From NCBI GenBank assembly GCA_900088475.1, contig FLMG01003587.1, positions 9,536-73,535 of the forward strand: DNA of 64,000 bases. Reading direction: 5' to 3'. Both the position numbers and the translations under genes were made by a program. Shown piece by piece: positions 53,292 to 64,000 of this stretch (position 1 is the first letter of the stretch; every line of letters begins with the position of its first letter). The DNA comes from Hyphochytrium catenoides. Taxonomy: Eukaryota; Sar; Hyphochytriomycetes; Hyphochytriales; Hyphochytriaceae. The notes beneath the pieces were generated by a model, which was not told where the DNA came from, did no database searches, and saw nothing but the letters and a program-made list of their open reading frames with translations.

Positions 53292-54230
53292 CTACCGTGG
53301 ATGATAGGGGCTGTCAGAGTCGAAACACTCATTATTTGTGAACTCTCTGGGTCTGCTTGCTAGGTCCTGCTTCGCAAGCTTGGTTTTGGACTTGGTTGTG
53401 ACTGTCGAAGATCTGGTCAAGAGGCTCAACTGGCGGCCTAGCGACGCCTCCCGCATCCTACTCTTTCTTAGCTCAAGGCCTAAATTGAGTCGCTCCACAA
53501 TTGACTGCTGAAGAGCCAGCTCTAGGGTGATGTGTCCCTGCAAAAGATTCAGATAGTGAACCATCATTGAAGGCACTGTTTAAACATGCAAGAGAAAGAA
53601 TATGACGGCTACCGTCTCAAGCTTAGCTTCAACCTTGTCTCCAGCTCCCAAATCTGCCGCGATATCTACTGCTTTACCAGTTGCTCTATCCTTGGCCGCC
53701 TTTAGCATGGCTTCTTTGATGGTCAGAAGCTTTCTCAGTGAAAGTACCTGAGGTAGGAATGGGAGTCAGTTAAGGAAAGAGGTGAACACAAAGAAGAATG
53801 ACCAGGCACTTTGGCACCTCTTCTCCTAGGCTTTGAATTTCCTCATAGAGCAGTCGGGAAGATATGCCTTCATGATCCTGGTGGTCTGTCGATTACCAGT
53901 CACGAAGTTAGCGCGCGGAAGCACGAGAGCGTATAGGAGACGGAGCACATATACCAATAGGCTCGAGAATGCCAGAGAGTTCTTGTCCCTGTTCAAGCGG
54001 TTCAATACAGTCTTGATGGGAGTTGTCCTTATGATGTTCCTCTTCGAGCATTTTCCCTGTAGCCGTATTCAAAGTAAGGAATTCTGTCCGTGACAAGTCA
54101 CCTCATAACAGCAAAGTTGTCTGATTAAGCCCTTTAATTTGTGCCTACCATCAGTATGGCTCTGTGACTGCGCTATCGCTGCTGCGAGCTCGGCGTCTTC
54201 TTCTTCTTCACTATTCCACTCGTCGGCCAT
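53292..54230 (-). CDS. Small coiled-coil protein with N-terminal ubiquitin-interacting motif (215 aa)
   Basis: Exons, in transcription order: 54149-54230, 53955-54056, about 53803-53885 (donor could be at 53818), 53613-53747, 53292-53537. The start MADEWNSEEEEDAELAAAIA and the following QSQSH fit a ubiquitin-interacting motif: an acidic run, then Leu-x-x-Ala-x-x-x-Ser. The middle is Glu/His-rich and polar. The C-terminal half (VLSLRKLLTIKEAMLKAAKD; LALQQSIVERLNLGLELRKS) is amphipathic helix and may form a coiled coil. No catalytic domain. I cannot assign a family. A ubiquitin-dependent adaptor role is inference from the motif alone. Confidence 0.72.
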
Positions 54231-54872
54231 GTTCGACTACCTCCCGACATCCGACTCACACTGATATCTAGGTTGAAGGCGACGCTATGCGCTCCTCAAT
54301 GTACCTTCCTTTGATTCAATCAAGTCTAGCCTCCGTGCTGGGGAAGGCAAGAGGGCCCTGATGAGTACTGAGGAGAAGTTTTCTCTTGGGCCCGTACCTA
54401 CAAGAAGCCAAGGTAGCGCTACCTATCCTCTCACCTTCCCCGCGGGTTAGGCTCTTGGAGGATGATGAGGGGCGGAAGTCCTCCTCCTACTGCGAAGGCT
54501 GTTACTTGTTACTCTTCGGCGGGTGTTATGGGTATCATGGGTAGATTACCCAAGGTATTTAAAAGTCCTAAGGGGCGGACTTATTATTACTTTGACTACT
54601 CACCGCTAACGGCAATAAATGTATACCCAGATACATCTTGGCTAACATAGGTCATGGAACTGCACATCAGCTTTGTGTGTCAACGCCGCTTCACAATGGG
54701 CTGATAAGCCTTCCCATTTGTCAAGGAAAGAGGAGAATGATGATAACAGTGCCAGGGACAGTGGTTGGAGAGAATTGTCTCTCCTTCCATCATAGGCACA
54801 TAGGGAGATGCCATGTGATGCTCTAGCGCTCGATGATGGTCAAGAGAATAAATATAAAGAGTCAATCAGAAA
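54231..54872. other. Intergenic region
   Basis: 642 nt upstream of the UIM-protein start on the minus strand. It has some GGGTA/TACCC-type words near 54524-54560. No coding signal. Confidence 0.4.
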
Positions 54873-55142
54873 GTGACCGTGTACATAAAGGACGTATCTA
54901 TCACGAAGGGTCTAGGGAGCACACTAACTCAGCTGTCACCAGTAGCGAACGGAGGTGGCGGCGTAGCCATGTACTGGAGAGCGTATCTTGCACGGCTATT
55001 TACGTCGTTCGATTTGCCGGGGCTAGGGCAACCAGCGGCAGGCGGTAGACCTAGCGGCTGTGGGGGGCCTCGACGGGGTGGAGACGGAGGTAGAGGTGGG
55101 GATCCCACAGGGTTGAGGATGGCCGCTACTGAGTTAGCTTGA
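54873..55142 (+). CDS. Possible small Gly/Arg-rich protein, partial model
   Basis: An 89-codon frame opens at a GTG and ends 10 nt before the 3' end of the next minus-strand gene. It encodes VYIKD near its N-terminus, a short hydrophobic patch (MYWRAYLARLFTSFDLPGLG), then a Gly/Arg/Pro-rich tail (GRPSGCGGPRRGGDGGRGG). The shape recalls small SelK/SelG-type ER membrane proteins, which start VYI and end Gly-rich. The transmembrane segment is poor and there is no ATG, so a first exon would have to lie upstream. Weak. Confidence 0.25.
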   Translation: MTVYIKDVSITKGLGSTLTQLSPVANGGGGVAMYWRAYLARLFTSFDLPGLGQPAAGGRPSGCGGPRRGGDGGRGGDPTGLRMAATELA

Positions 55143-55152
55143 CTCTGGAAAC

Positions 55153-56674
55153 CTAGTCGACGAAAAATATGGTCAGGGTTGTAGCGATTGCAGTGACAAC
55201 GGCGACGAGCGCAACGAAAGACAAGGTGGAGAAGTAGGGCATAATGTTCTTACCGCTGTAGCTCTTCGAAGGAGAGCCATGAGACTGCTGGCGCTGACCT
55301 TGCTGACCTAAGACAACGGCCAGGTGGTCAGGATTGGACTTGTCCAGCTCGAAGTGCTTTCTCGTTGGCCCAGCCAGGCCATGTTTAGGAGGAGACGGTA
55401 TCGTCTTTAGCGTCCATCTCGAATTCCTTTCGTCCTCCTGGTAAGAGAGAAGTGGGCTAGTCTCTGGCCCTCTAGGTTCTGATGTCTTTTCCTTCTCTAC
55501 CCGCTGGTATTGTGGAAGATGGCCCTTCATGGCCAAGAAGTCTGACCTCACGCCTGCGGCATTATCAACCAAATGCCCATCGCCATACTTGACAGTGGGA
55601 ATTGGTCCCATGACCTCTGTTGGCTGAGAGTCGTGGGCTAGGAAGTACGGCTCAGATATGTGCAGACGTGCTCCAGGGTGCTGGTTGGGGCCAAATTGCC
55701 GGCCCTCTCGCACTCCATGGTAGGAGGATTGGCCATGTTTATGGTTAAATTGCGGGTTCTTACGAAGGAAAAGGAGTGAAAGCAAAGATTGCAAGGCAAA
55801 GCAAGTGTTAGGTTCGGGCTTGGCAAACGTGACGCAGGGGGACGAAAGTGGTCAAAATTGAGAGCACCTGTAAGAAAAAAGAGTGACAAGTCTGCGCTTA
55901 GAGAAAGGATAGCTACCTGGATGAGAGACGCAGAGTCTGCGGTCTTCTTGACCAGCTGACTGTAGGTAATCTCAGATGAATCTTCGCCTATGAGCTCACC
56001 GAGCCGCTGCTCGGACATTTGGACGCCATATGTCTCTAGCTTCTTAGATATAACAGAAAGGGGCTAGAGACGACAGGAGATGCAGGAATTAAAAGACTGC
56101 GTAAAGGTCAAGGGGTGAGACAGGGGCTGACCTGCTTGAGGTGGACGCGAAGGCCAGTAGGTTCTGACCGCTCTTGCTTAAACTCTTGCTCTAATAACCT
56201 GGACAGGAGCAGGTGGAGGCTTAGCATCCGATTGAGAGGAGTAACTGGAAAGGTTAAGGAGCAGTGAGAGGACAACTTCTAGCTTGATNNNNNNNNNNNN
56301 NNNNNNNNNNNNNNNNNNNNNNNNNNNATGACGAACCTATTCTCCATCACTGCTTTTTCTATCCTCGTGATGTCTCTGAACCTGTTTCGTTCGTCCAGCG
56401 TTAGCTCTGAAAGGTTTATCGTGGGTTGGATAGTAGGCTTGGGCGTGGCAGTGAAGTCTCCCCAACTACTAGGTTTGTCTTTATCCTTGGTCGGGTCATA
56501 CAGCCTTTTGTGAGGGACTGGTTGTGGCGAAGGCGACTGTTTTGATGGGTACGGAGATCAACGGAGCAAATATGTTGATTGAGCAGGTTTAGGGCTACTC
56601 AGCACCTTCGCACAGGGATTGGAAGTGGTATCCCAGAAAGGATTTTCACCGGGTTCACGACGCACGGAAGACAT
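55153..56674 (-). CDS. Tail-anchored membrane protein of unknown function (interrupted by assembly gap)
   Basis: Coding blocks, in transcription order: 56606-56674 (starting MSSVRREPGENPFWD), 56328-56536 running into the gap, 56132-56244, about 55916-56063, 55153-55758. After a Pro-rich linker comes a helical segment (ELTLDERNRFRDITRIEKAV), then Leu-rich helix and EQRLGELIGEDSSEITYSQL, which has the spacing of a degenerate EF-hand helix-loop-helix. The last exon is a long polar linker ending in one hydrophobic segment (YFSTLSFVALVAVVTAIATT) followed by only a few residues. This is a tail-anchor, so the protein would face the cytosol from the ER or another membrane. It is not a SNARE as far as I can see: there is no central-layer Gln heptad array. 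The gap removes at least 39 nt, including part of an exon. Confidence 0.62.
56289..56327. other. Assembly gap (39 N)
   Basis: A run of 39 ambiguous bases inside the tail-anchored protein gene. The true missing length is unknown. Confidence 0.99.
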
Positions 56675-56724
56675 AATAAAGGAGATGCAGCTGGGCTATT
56701 GAAGATAGAGGTATGCAGTTCACG

Positions 56725-58234
56725 CTAACATCTCTGTTAAGGCAAGGGAGAAGGCTGAGAGAAAACGCACCTCGACTTCATTAAGTAGTTGGAAAGCATT
56801 GCGAAAGCGATGATAGCTGATCTCATTTTCGCCGCGAGAGTCACTCAGTCTAAACAGCTTCTCGGCATCATCAGGGCTAACCATATACTTCTCAGATAGC
56901 TGCTTCTTGAAGTTCTCCTGCACATATAGCACCATAGGGAGAAACAGAGGCATTAGCACGACGAGAGGAGGAGGCAACGGAGACGAGTGAGGAGAAATGG
57001 TAGCCAGCTGGAGGGATGATCGGGGTCTGAAGATTATCGCGGGGTTGTGCATAACGGGCATACCTTCTTGATAAAGCCAAACTCGTCTGGCTTGCATTCA
57101 CGGAACAGTTCTAACAGAGCCCTACTAGAGTTATAGCTCCTCTGGTCCAAGACAGTCATGATCTTCATGGACGTGCGACGAGAGATAAGAAGTAAGCGTC
57201 AGGAGCATGAAACATGGACACCAGGATCGGGCTGAGTTGTTGCCGGTACCATATTTAGAAAATGATTCACGCTTAGCAGAAAAGGATTGAAGCTGTAGCA
57301 GAACACAAGCTAAGAATTGTGGGCTCCTTCCCGGTCAATGGCAGAATGATAGGATGAACTGGAAATAGATAGGTATTATACCTTCTTTTGAACAGCGAGA
57401 AGCTTTTTGTCATCAGGATTGAGCTCGGACTCTGACTTTTTCTCCTTCTCGATGATGTTATTGTCTGACGGGCCTCGCTTAGGAGACTGCGAAGATTTCG
57501 AAGCGCCGGTAGGACTAGGGGCCCATTGTATGGGGTTGGGATTGTCGTGGTGCTTGATGCTGACTGCAGTTCCCTGGAACTTGGTGGGGCTATGATAACC
57601 CATTGGGAGGCTAGTGTGTGAGGGTGACGGGGCATTTGCGACACCTTGTACGAACTCTCGAAAGTTAAGATCTCCGCTCCGATCCTTGTCTGCAACCTTC
57701 AGGATATATGGGGCTGCTGCTTCTTCCAGGTTCTGATTGCGCAGGACCGTACTAAGCTCCTCTTTCGTGATAACGCCTAACCGGCGAGGTTTAGTTTGAT
57801 GACCCTTGAAGGCTACAGCCAAGGCTTTTGTTTACCGTTTCTATCGACGTCAACACTCTGAAAAGAACGACTATAGTGATGGTACTTGCGCGCTATGGCT
57901 TCAGACAGATGGTCCTTGATCTGCATCGAATAGTGTTCGGACTAGACGTGCGGTTGTGTTAGGCCTAGGGAGAGGCAATGTTTCCAGAGACTAGGCTTAC
58001 CATCTCTTGTTGTCTATATGGAGAAAGTCCTTGGTGTTTTAGGGGAGATGGAAAACGTGGCATTTGATGGTTCTTCGTTGGAGAGGCGAGAGCTGCGCCA
58101 CTCTTTGACAGAGGAGAGCCCAAAGCCTGACCTGGAAAAGCATTAGCAAGACCGGGTCTATAAGCCTGACCTGTCATCTGTCGGCTGGGGCTCCATCTGT
58201 CAAGCTCTCGGACGTAGCTGGCCTCGTCCTCCAT
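56725..58234 (-). CDS. EF-hand calcium-binding protein (322 aa)
   Basis: Exons, in transcription order: 58001-58234, 57836-57920, 57382-57776, 57064-57162, 56771-56917 and a 9-nt last exon 56725-56733. After a disordered Ser/Pro-rich N-terminus (78 residues, many SP sites) come two canonical EF-hand loops: DVDRNGVITKEE (residues 102-113) and DKDRSGDLNFRE (136-147). Both have Asp at positions 1 and 3, Gly at 6 and Glu at 12. A Ser/Pro linker follows, then two weaker EF-like helix-loop-helix units (RECKPDEFGFIKKENF and RLSDSRGENEISYHRF). The first loop is split by an intron, and splicing restores it exactly, which supports the model. It is probably a cytosolic Ca2+ sensor; the partner is unknown. 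If the last intron is retained, 14 more residues are added and the protein ends at 56720. Confidence 0.82.
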
Positions 58235-60673
58235 AATGCAATGAGACGAGATTGGGAAACTCTACGTGGATAGATTGTTGGTACGCTGATGGCGTTCAAT
58301 ATATGAGCAAGCACACACTCTTCAAAGGGAGTGAAGTTCAACCATGGGACTATGCAGCAGTGGGCGACTCAAAACCAGAGATAAAGACGTCAATAAAGAG
58401 CTTGAAAGGATGGACAAGAAAGAATGGGAAAGGGAGAGGAAGGGAAAGGAGAGCAACAGGTCAACCAACGGACCAAGGGGAAAGTGCGACAAGAGACCGA
58501 AAGAGAGAGAGAGAGAGTTAAATGAGAGGGAAGTCAGAGAATAACAAGGACCAAAGTGGTCGAGGGCAAGATCTATCAATGCTTTATCAAATATTGGGAC
58601 GCACGCAGAGAGGGCTGTGGATAGTCTCAAGCCAGAAGCCAAGGCGTTCGATGGCTAGCGGCGTCTGCCATTCAAAGTACGAGCGGAGCTCTTGAAGTTA
58701 ACGCTGGTGCGAACCTCCCATCATCGCCTCTCAATGTACTGTCCCAGCGACAAGCAGCCAAACTTTCAGAATCACGTGGGTCGTTACATGTAGACCTATC
58801 GTGGATCCGCCCCTATTGATCAGTAACATGGGTGGTAGGTGTGTTGGATATTCCAAATGTATCACCAAACATCCAAACATCAGAACCCATACCTCGATTG
58901 CACTAATTTGTACAAAGCACCTATCATAAGGACATAACTCCTTACTGAGGGTATATACTTTATGGCAGCTTAGCGAGAAGCTTGACCTGCTAAGGAACGC
59001 GTTCAATCGTGCTGGCTCAGACCACGCCTTCCTTGCTATGTCTGACCTACTAGGCTTGTCATTCAACGACTTTGAGGAGCCTAGTAGATTTATCTAGCTT
59101 CTTGATTGGTAATGCTCTGGCTCGGGTGGCAAATGCCACACAGTGAGTCTGCTATCAAGGTCTCAGCCCTCGGTCATAATGCCCCTGACGATTTGCTGTT
59201 TGTCCCTTCTTCTGCCCCGGCTCGTCGGCTCCAAGGTGGCAGTCTAGGACACAGAACACGTTATGGACGTAGATCCTACTACTAGTATGCTCCTTTGTTA
59301 CCGACAGTGCATATATATGCATATTTATATACTGAGAGGACCGAAGGGTGGCTCGCTTTGATGCTTAATTCTGCACAAGTACGGGAGGCATGTATTTTCA
59401 TGGAAACAAGGCTCCCTTTTTTTTTATAAAAAATTGAAACTAGGCTTATTATTAGGCTTCTCAAATTAAGGGATCATATCTATAGACAGATTTATTTACT
59501 GAGACAACCGGACTTCCAGCAGATGAAGGGCAAAGGGCTGAGCTCCCGAGCCGTGTCTAGGAAGCGAGAAAATTGAAGGTCTACCGTATTATTGACTCTT
59601 CGAGGTAGACTCGAACCTTCCAAAGTAGCCATTCTATATGACAACCTCCTAGTTAGTACTCGATAAAATACCAGCATCATGCCTTCTTATTAGTTACGCT
59701 GGCACTTCTTACACCTTTCTTTGATTTTCCGCAATGTCTTGCACTGTAAATCTTACAAGATTCGGAAGTCCTAGTCGAGAAGACCCCTCCCAAGATCACC
59801 GTTTTGCCTTTACACGCACACCTGTCTCACACCGGAAAGCTTCAGTCGGTTCTCAAGATAACTCTTCTATCCCTGGATATTTTATAAACAGTTTGTTCAT
59901 CATTCCTGCCGCTAAATAACAGGGGCCTAACGTTATTGCCCCATGGTCTCTGTTGATGAGATGTGACTGCGTACCTCCTTGGCGACATGCAGGGATAGAT
60001 GGCCTGCTACTGGTCAAGAGGGAAGACACAACGTACAGGCCAAAGTGCAGTCCGACGTCTGCGTAGATGCAACTGGGTCAATACCTCGTTCTATTATAGA
60101 ATGTGGACCAAGGAGGCTACCGCTTTTTCAGATTATTACTACTTTCATTCCGGATCACGTGGATGCAGGAGCAGATAACTGCTAACGTATTATTTTGACC
60201 AATCGTGACGAATGTCGTTCTTGGTTGCTGTTCCCCTTGTTCTACTGTAGTTCTAATCATCCTCAAAAGACTTCAGGCAGCATTGCAGTCCATGCAGTCC
60301 ATGCAGGAACCTGGAAAGTGAAAAGCCCCGAAAACTGATCGATAGTTCTATTGCTCTCTCCAGTTCCACGGTCGTGAACCTTACGTGATGCAATCACAGA
60401 ACCTGCTTTTGGTCCTTTTGCGTTAACAGAGGAGAAGCCATAATCATCTAGAGGAGGATAGTGCTATTACTAGCTTAACTAAAGGAAAGCTGAGGGCTGT
60501 CTGGGTGAAAGCAGAGGAAAGAAAGGCCGCGCCTGCAGTGCGTAGAACTGTGCTGTGGGTCTGTGGGGCTTCCGTCCTCATTTGAGATTTTGAGGCTCTC
60601 AGACTCCTGCCTCCTAGCATACAATTTGTAGGTTCTGAGAAGAAATAGCCCGTCGTGTAAGCCCATAGCTACC
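58235..60673. other. 2.4-kb intergenic stretch
   Basis: It separates the EF-hand gene (divergent) from the hydrolase. It holds a short GA run near 58500-58517 and an A/T-rich patch near 59415-59440. Open frames (for example 58731-59066 -) show no family motif. No convincing tRNA fold. Confidence 0.45.
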
Positions 60674-61735
60674 ATGTCAGCATTTGGGAAAGCCCTCTTT
60701 AACTTTGCTCAGAGTGCCCGACTGAAGCGGACCAAGTTGCATCTGAAGCAGGTGCAGATTGGGAACCATGTGTGTACGTATCTAGACAGTCAACCAGATG
60801 GTTACTCAGCGACACCTACAGATGCATCGAAAACGGACATTGTAGCCATGATTCACGGCTTCTCTTCCGATAAGCTTTCCTGGGCTGAACTATACCATCC
60901 CCTCGCGCAGCTTTCCAAGAAGGAGGGTAGGGCGGTAAGAGTCCTTATCCCAGACCTCTTAGGTCATGGAGATACGACACCTCAGCCTGCTGATGGAGAT
61001 TATCGGATCCCGACTCAAGTTGAATTCGTTGAAAAGTTCTTCCAGGCAGTACTCGGTGATGCCAGACTTCACCTTATTGGCACGTCAATGGGTGGCTTTA
61101 TTGTCGGCATATTTGCCGCTACGTATCCTCAAAGACTTCACTCCCTCTCTATGTTATGCCCTGCTGGCGTCAAGGCTCCAGAGAAGTCGGTGCTGGTGAA
61201 GGTTAAGGAAGAGACTGGCCAAAATGTGCTAATTCCAGCTGATGAAGGAGAAATGAAGGCGATGATTCATTATATCTTTGAACGACCACCGTGGCTTCCC
61301 AAGCCCGTCCTTCGGCACATGATCGCCCTGAGAAATGAAAGACAGGAGATAATAACGAAGATCATGGAAGATCTGATCCAGTCGCCGCAGCTAAACAACT
61401 ATCTACGGAACATACAATGTCCCACGGCTTTGCTTTGGGGCAAGAGTGACAAGATTATTGATGTGAGCTCGGTAGAGGTCTTCAAAGCTGAGATGAGGAC
61501 ACTAGAGATACTAGAAATCTATGAAGGCTGCGGTCACGCGATTGCTTTGGAAAGACCATTGGATTGTGCAAAAGGTATCATGAAGGTAATACAGAAAGCA
61601 AGGTCTCTACCCGCCCCTGCCAATGAGCTTCCTGTCGGAGCACCAGCCACCCTTAATGACGTGGAACTACTGGAAGATCCTGAGGCTCAAAACGAGAAGG
61701 TTGCACTGGAAGCCACAGGTATTGCGGGTTAGTAA
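60674..61735 (+). CDS. Alpha/beta-hydrolase, ABHD6/monoacylglycerol-lipase-like (353 codons incl. stop, intronless)
   Basis: Serine hydrolase of the ABHD6/esterase type, probably acting on lipid esters. The oxyanion-hole motif is HGFSSDKLSW (residues 61-70), the strand-turn PDLLGHGD is at 93-100, the nucleophile elbow GTSMGG places Ser138, the acid is Asp259 or Asp263 in LLWGKSDKIID, and the His is His288 in YEGCGHAIALERP. A cap domain with FERPPWLPKPVLRHMIALRN lies between strands 6 and 7, as in ABHD6. The N-terminus is a basic, amphipathic helix and not the transmembrane anchor of animal ABHD6, so it may be soluble or peripheral. The C-terminal ~50 residues are acidic and Pro-rich. It is the only long multi-domain gene in the window without introns. 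The substrate is not determined by the sequence. Confidence 0.9.
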
Positions 61736-61776
61736 AGGGGCCAATGACGCAGAGCAAATCCATTTTTCAAGGGCGG

Positions 61777-62863
61777 TCAGGAGTTGGTCTTCTGAAGTCT
61801 AGTTCTGAGCTTCTTCATGAGCTGTGCACGTTGAGTTTGCCCAAAACCCAATTGGCTCTTGGCAAGCTCATTCTTTGAGATTTCTTCAGACCTGGAATGT
61901 GTTGGGCATATTTAGGCGAGAGGAGACTAAGTCTTCTCATCATGCTTCCACTTAAGACTATTGTACTGCACTTACGCTTTGACGTCTTGGGTTAGCTATA
62001 GGTTAGCGGTGGTAGCGATTGCTTTGTAAACATAATGATAACGACTTATATTTTCAATGGGACGATCCACGCACCTTGTGATTCTCCTTTACTTTCTTAT
62101 CAACAGTCTCCGTTATCTGCTCAGTTACCTGCGCCGTGTTAAGACGGGTCAATAGGAGTTGGCAGAACAACAGCCAAGACTTCCTGTTCATCTTAGGGCT
62201 ACAAGTATACCTCGTCAAATCCTCGAATGGCATCATTCAGTACAGAGACCACATCCATAAGCCTATGACTAATCTTAGCAAATGCCTTGTTGGACTTCTT
62301 GAGGGCTTTACGATAGATAGCTGGCATCCACCAACGACCATCAGTATGAATAAGTTGACCCGTAAGGGCAGCAAGAGGAACATGTTCGTCAGTTCATTGA
62401 AAATTCAAGATGTGCCGGCAAGCATGCGGTAGTACATACCCTGATGTGCTTCCTTGTAGTCGATCTCCCCACCTGCCGAAGGGGAGCACCGAAGAGGCTG
62501 GGCCATGGTCTGGGGGTTAAAATGGTTCGGCACGCTCCTTCTACCATGACGGTCGCTCTTTATTTGACGTCCCAGGTGCTTTGGGGACTTCTCCGTTGCC
62601 ATTTCACGGAGAAGGATTTGTGCTACTGCTGCTGGGTTTATGGCCCCTGAGTCTTCTTTCCAGAGACCAGCTACTTGCTTTTTCCTGGTTCCGGGTAGGT
62701 GCCCATTGTCGTTCACAACTCTTGCTCGATCACGCCGGCACCTCGTCGTCGCTGCGGAGACTCTAGAGCTACTTTTGCTCTTCGTCGACACCTTGGTGGC
62801 AGCTTTCTTCTGGCGCTTGTGGCGGGTTCTAGTGGCTATTCCATCACTTCCTGATGATGCCAT
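61777..62863 (-). CDS. Small basic coiled-coil protein (5 exons, 240 aa)
   Basis: Exons, in transcription order: 62440-62863, 62211-62320, 62075-62128, 61976-61995 (20 nt), 61777-61891, all in phase. The N-terminal ~60 residues are rich in Lys, Arg, Ser and Ala (RHKRQKKAATKVSTKSKSSS), histone-tail-like, with likely nuclear signals. Then comes INPAAVAQILLREMATEKSP, a linker, and a helical half (AIYRKALKKSNKAFAKISHR; LMDVVSVLNDAIRGFDE; VTEQITETVDKKVKENHK) ending QLMKKLRTRLQK. I do not recognise the family. Basic tail plus helices suggest a chromatin or kinetochore-type protein, as inference only. Its 3' end lies about 40 nt from that of the hydrolase. Confidence 0.65.
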
Positions 62864-64000
62864 CTTGCTTTAATAATGTTTGGCAATCTTCTCCAAAATC
62901 AGAATTAGCGACACGTCTTAGCTATGTCGCTGCTTTGTCGCAGTCATTGTCCCTATATACTTCCGTACGGCAGACACTATTATCATCACTACTAATTAGC
63001 CATGAACCCTTATAAATTGTCGATCGACAAAGTCTACCAGAAGAAATGTCAACTCACGCTCTCACTACACTTTATCAACTCTACAACGTTGCCCACGGTG
63101 TTAACTTGTGTGTCCCTGATCTGGTTAGGGCCACCGCCTCTACCATCTGAAGTCCATAGCTAGCCTGATTGATGATCTATATGTTGTTGGTCGCCACAAC
63201 AGACCTTACCTTGCGTTCTTCTTGTTCTTACTCTTAGCCTACTAGCCGAGCTGCAAGACTTGTCCTATCAACAAAACGGCAAGAGTACTCGCTCCTCTGT
63301 GAACGTGGACCGTTTCCTCCTGTGGTCGTTGCTTGACCCATTCACAACAGTGAAGCACTACTAAGGCCAGTTGTAGCAGAAGGACTGAGGATGGGTCGCC
63401 GCCACAGCTTGAAGTCCCCCAACGTAGAAAGAAGGACTTATCACTTGAATGGAATATTAGATATGGAGGCGGTGCCACAGGCTACCAGCTTGGTCTTCTT
63501 CTTCTCACTCCTGGACAGGGACGAGCTAAATCTATACCAACAGAACAACCACTAGCTACTGGTAGTAGCAGCCATAGACTTCATTCTATCTGTGGCAAAC
63601 TCCAATCTCTTTCTCTAATTGCGCACGGTTCTCAAACCTGAATCGAGATTCTTTTGCAGCTAATCAGGATGATCAGGTTCGGAACAACCCCAAAATCATT
63701 TGTGGAATCATCGCCTAGTTTATCACCATATCTTCCTCTCCTCGCTCTCTTCAACTCTGTTGAGGGCCAAGAAGCTGAGCTGAAATATTTTGATTCAAAG
63801 TGTTGACGAAAAGCCTTCCGAGCTATTTGTGAAGCACAGAGATTGGTCCCCCAGGACTCTGACAATTTGAGTACAGTTGTGTGTCTTGGACCCTCTGCGA
63901 GAGTGATGTAATGGCGGTACTTAGAGTGGTGGCCTCGGAGGTCACTTGGTCGTCCGTTACATACTCCGTTACGGTGCGATAACTTTCGCGAAAGAAACCC
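62864..64000. other. Right-end intergenic DNA
   Basis: 1.14 kb with only short frames (63242-63478 - and 63632-63865 -) lacking recognisable motifs. The first part should contain the promoter of the basic coiled-coil gene. No repeat or RNA gene seen. Confidence 0.4.

Noticed and set aside
54873-55142. Selenoprotein K/G family member
   Set aside because: Starts VYI and has a Gly/Arg-rich tail, but lacks a good transmembrane segment, an ATG and an in-frame UGA near the end. Kept only as a weak small ORF.
59570-59660. tRNA-like GGTTCGAGTC on the minus strand
   Set aside because: The T-loop-like word is present but the flanking bases do not pair as a T stem and no D or acceptor stem can be drawn.
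62211-62863. Histone H2B-like protein
   Set aside because: The basic tail and AIYRKALKK ... LMDVVSVLNDAI recalled H2B (AIYIYKVLKQ ... MSIMNSFVNDIF). The next exons give a coiled coil instead of the H2B alphaC helix, and the KR(S/T)T loop is missing.

Overview
The window is nuclear DNA of a eukaryote with a compact, intron-rich genome. Genes sit close together on both strands, and most are cut by many short GT-AG introns (about 50-350 nt) that I placed by following reading frame and family conservation across the gaps. There is no operon logic and no bacterial signal. The gene set contains a nuclear poly(A) polymerase, a RECQL4/SLD2 helicase, UGGT, a GANP/SAC3 mRNA-export scaffold, RBM48 and a mitochondrial enoyl-CoA hydratase. 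This fits a free-living eukaryote with an ER quality-control cycle, beta-oxidation and probably a minor (U12) spliceosome. An early-diverging fungus or another opisthokont-like protist is my best guess, but the sequence alone does not settle it. Long GA/CT microsatellites are scattered through introns and intergenic DNA. One assembly gap lies at 56289-56327.

Layout. 1-2730: a small mucin-like, probably GPI-anchored protein (+) and simple repeats. 2732-6475: poly(A) polymerase (+, 11 exons). 6545-8214: mitochondrial enoyl-CoA hydratase (-, 8 exons). 8490-14075: one or two unrecognised coiled-coil genes (-). 15237-20967: RECQL4-type helicase (+) with a GRF zinc finger and a SAP motif. 21267-27917: UGGT (-, 11 exons) ending in HEDL. 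28702-37984: GANP/SAC3 scaffold (+) with FG repeats, an RRM, a SAC3 domain and coiled coil. 37985-40836: no recognisable gene. 40837-50936: a giant, many-exon unknown protein (-). 51714-52771: RBM48 (+). 53292-54230: UIM-containing protein (-). 55153-56674: tail-anchored protein (-). 56725-58234: EF-hand protein (-). 60674-61735: ABHD6-like hydrolase (+, intronless). 61777-62863: small basic coiled-coil protein (-).

The recognisable genes are housekeeping: mRNA 3'-end formation and export (poly(A) polymerase, GANP), splicing (RBM48), replication and repair (RECQL4), ER folding control (UGGT) and lipid metabolism (ECHS1, ABHD). I see no mobile-element protein, CRISPR, rRNA or convincing tRNA. 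The points most worth a second look are the RECQL4 domain architecture, a duplicated 27-residue motif in the GANP orthologue, a candidate U12-type intron in the hydratase gene, the giant acidic-motif protein, and several micro-exons.
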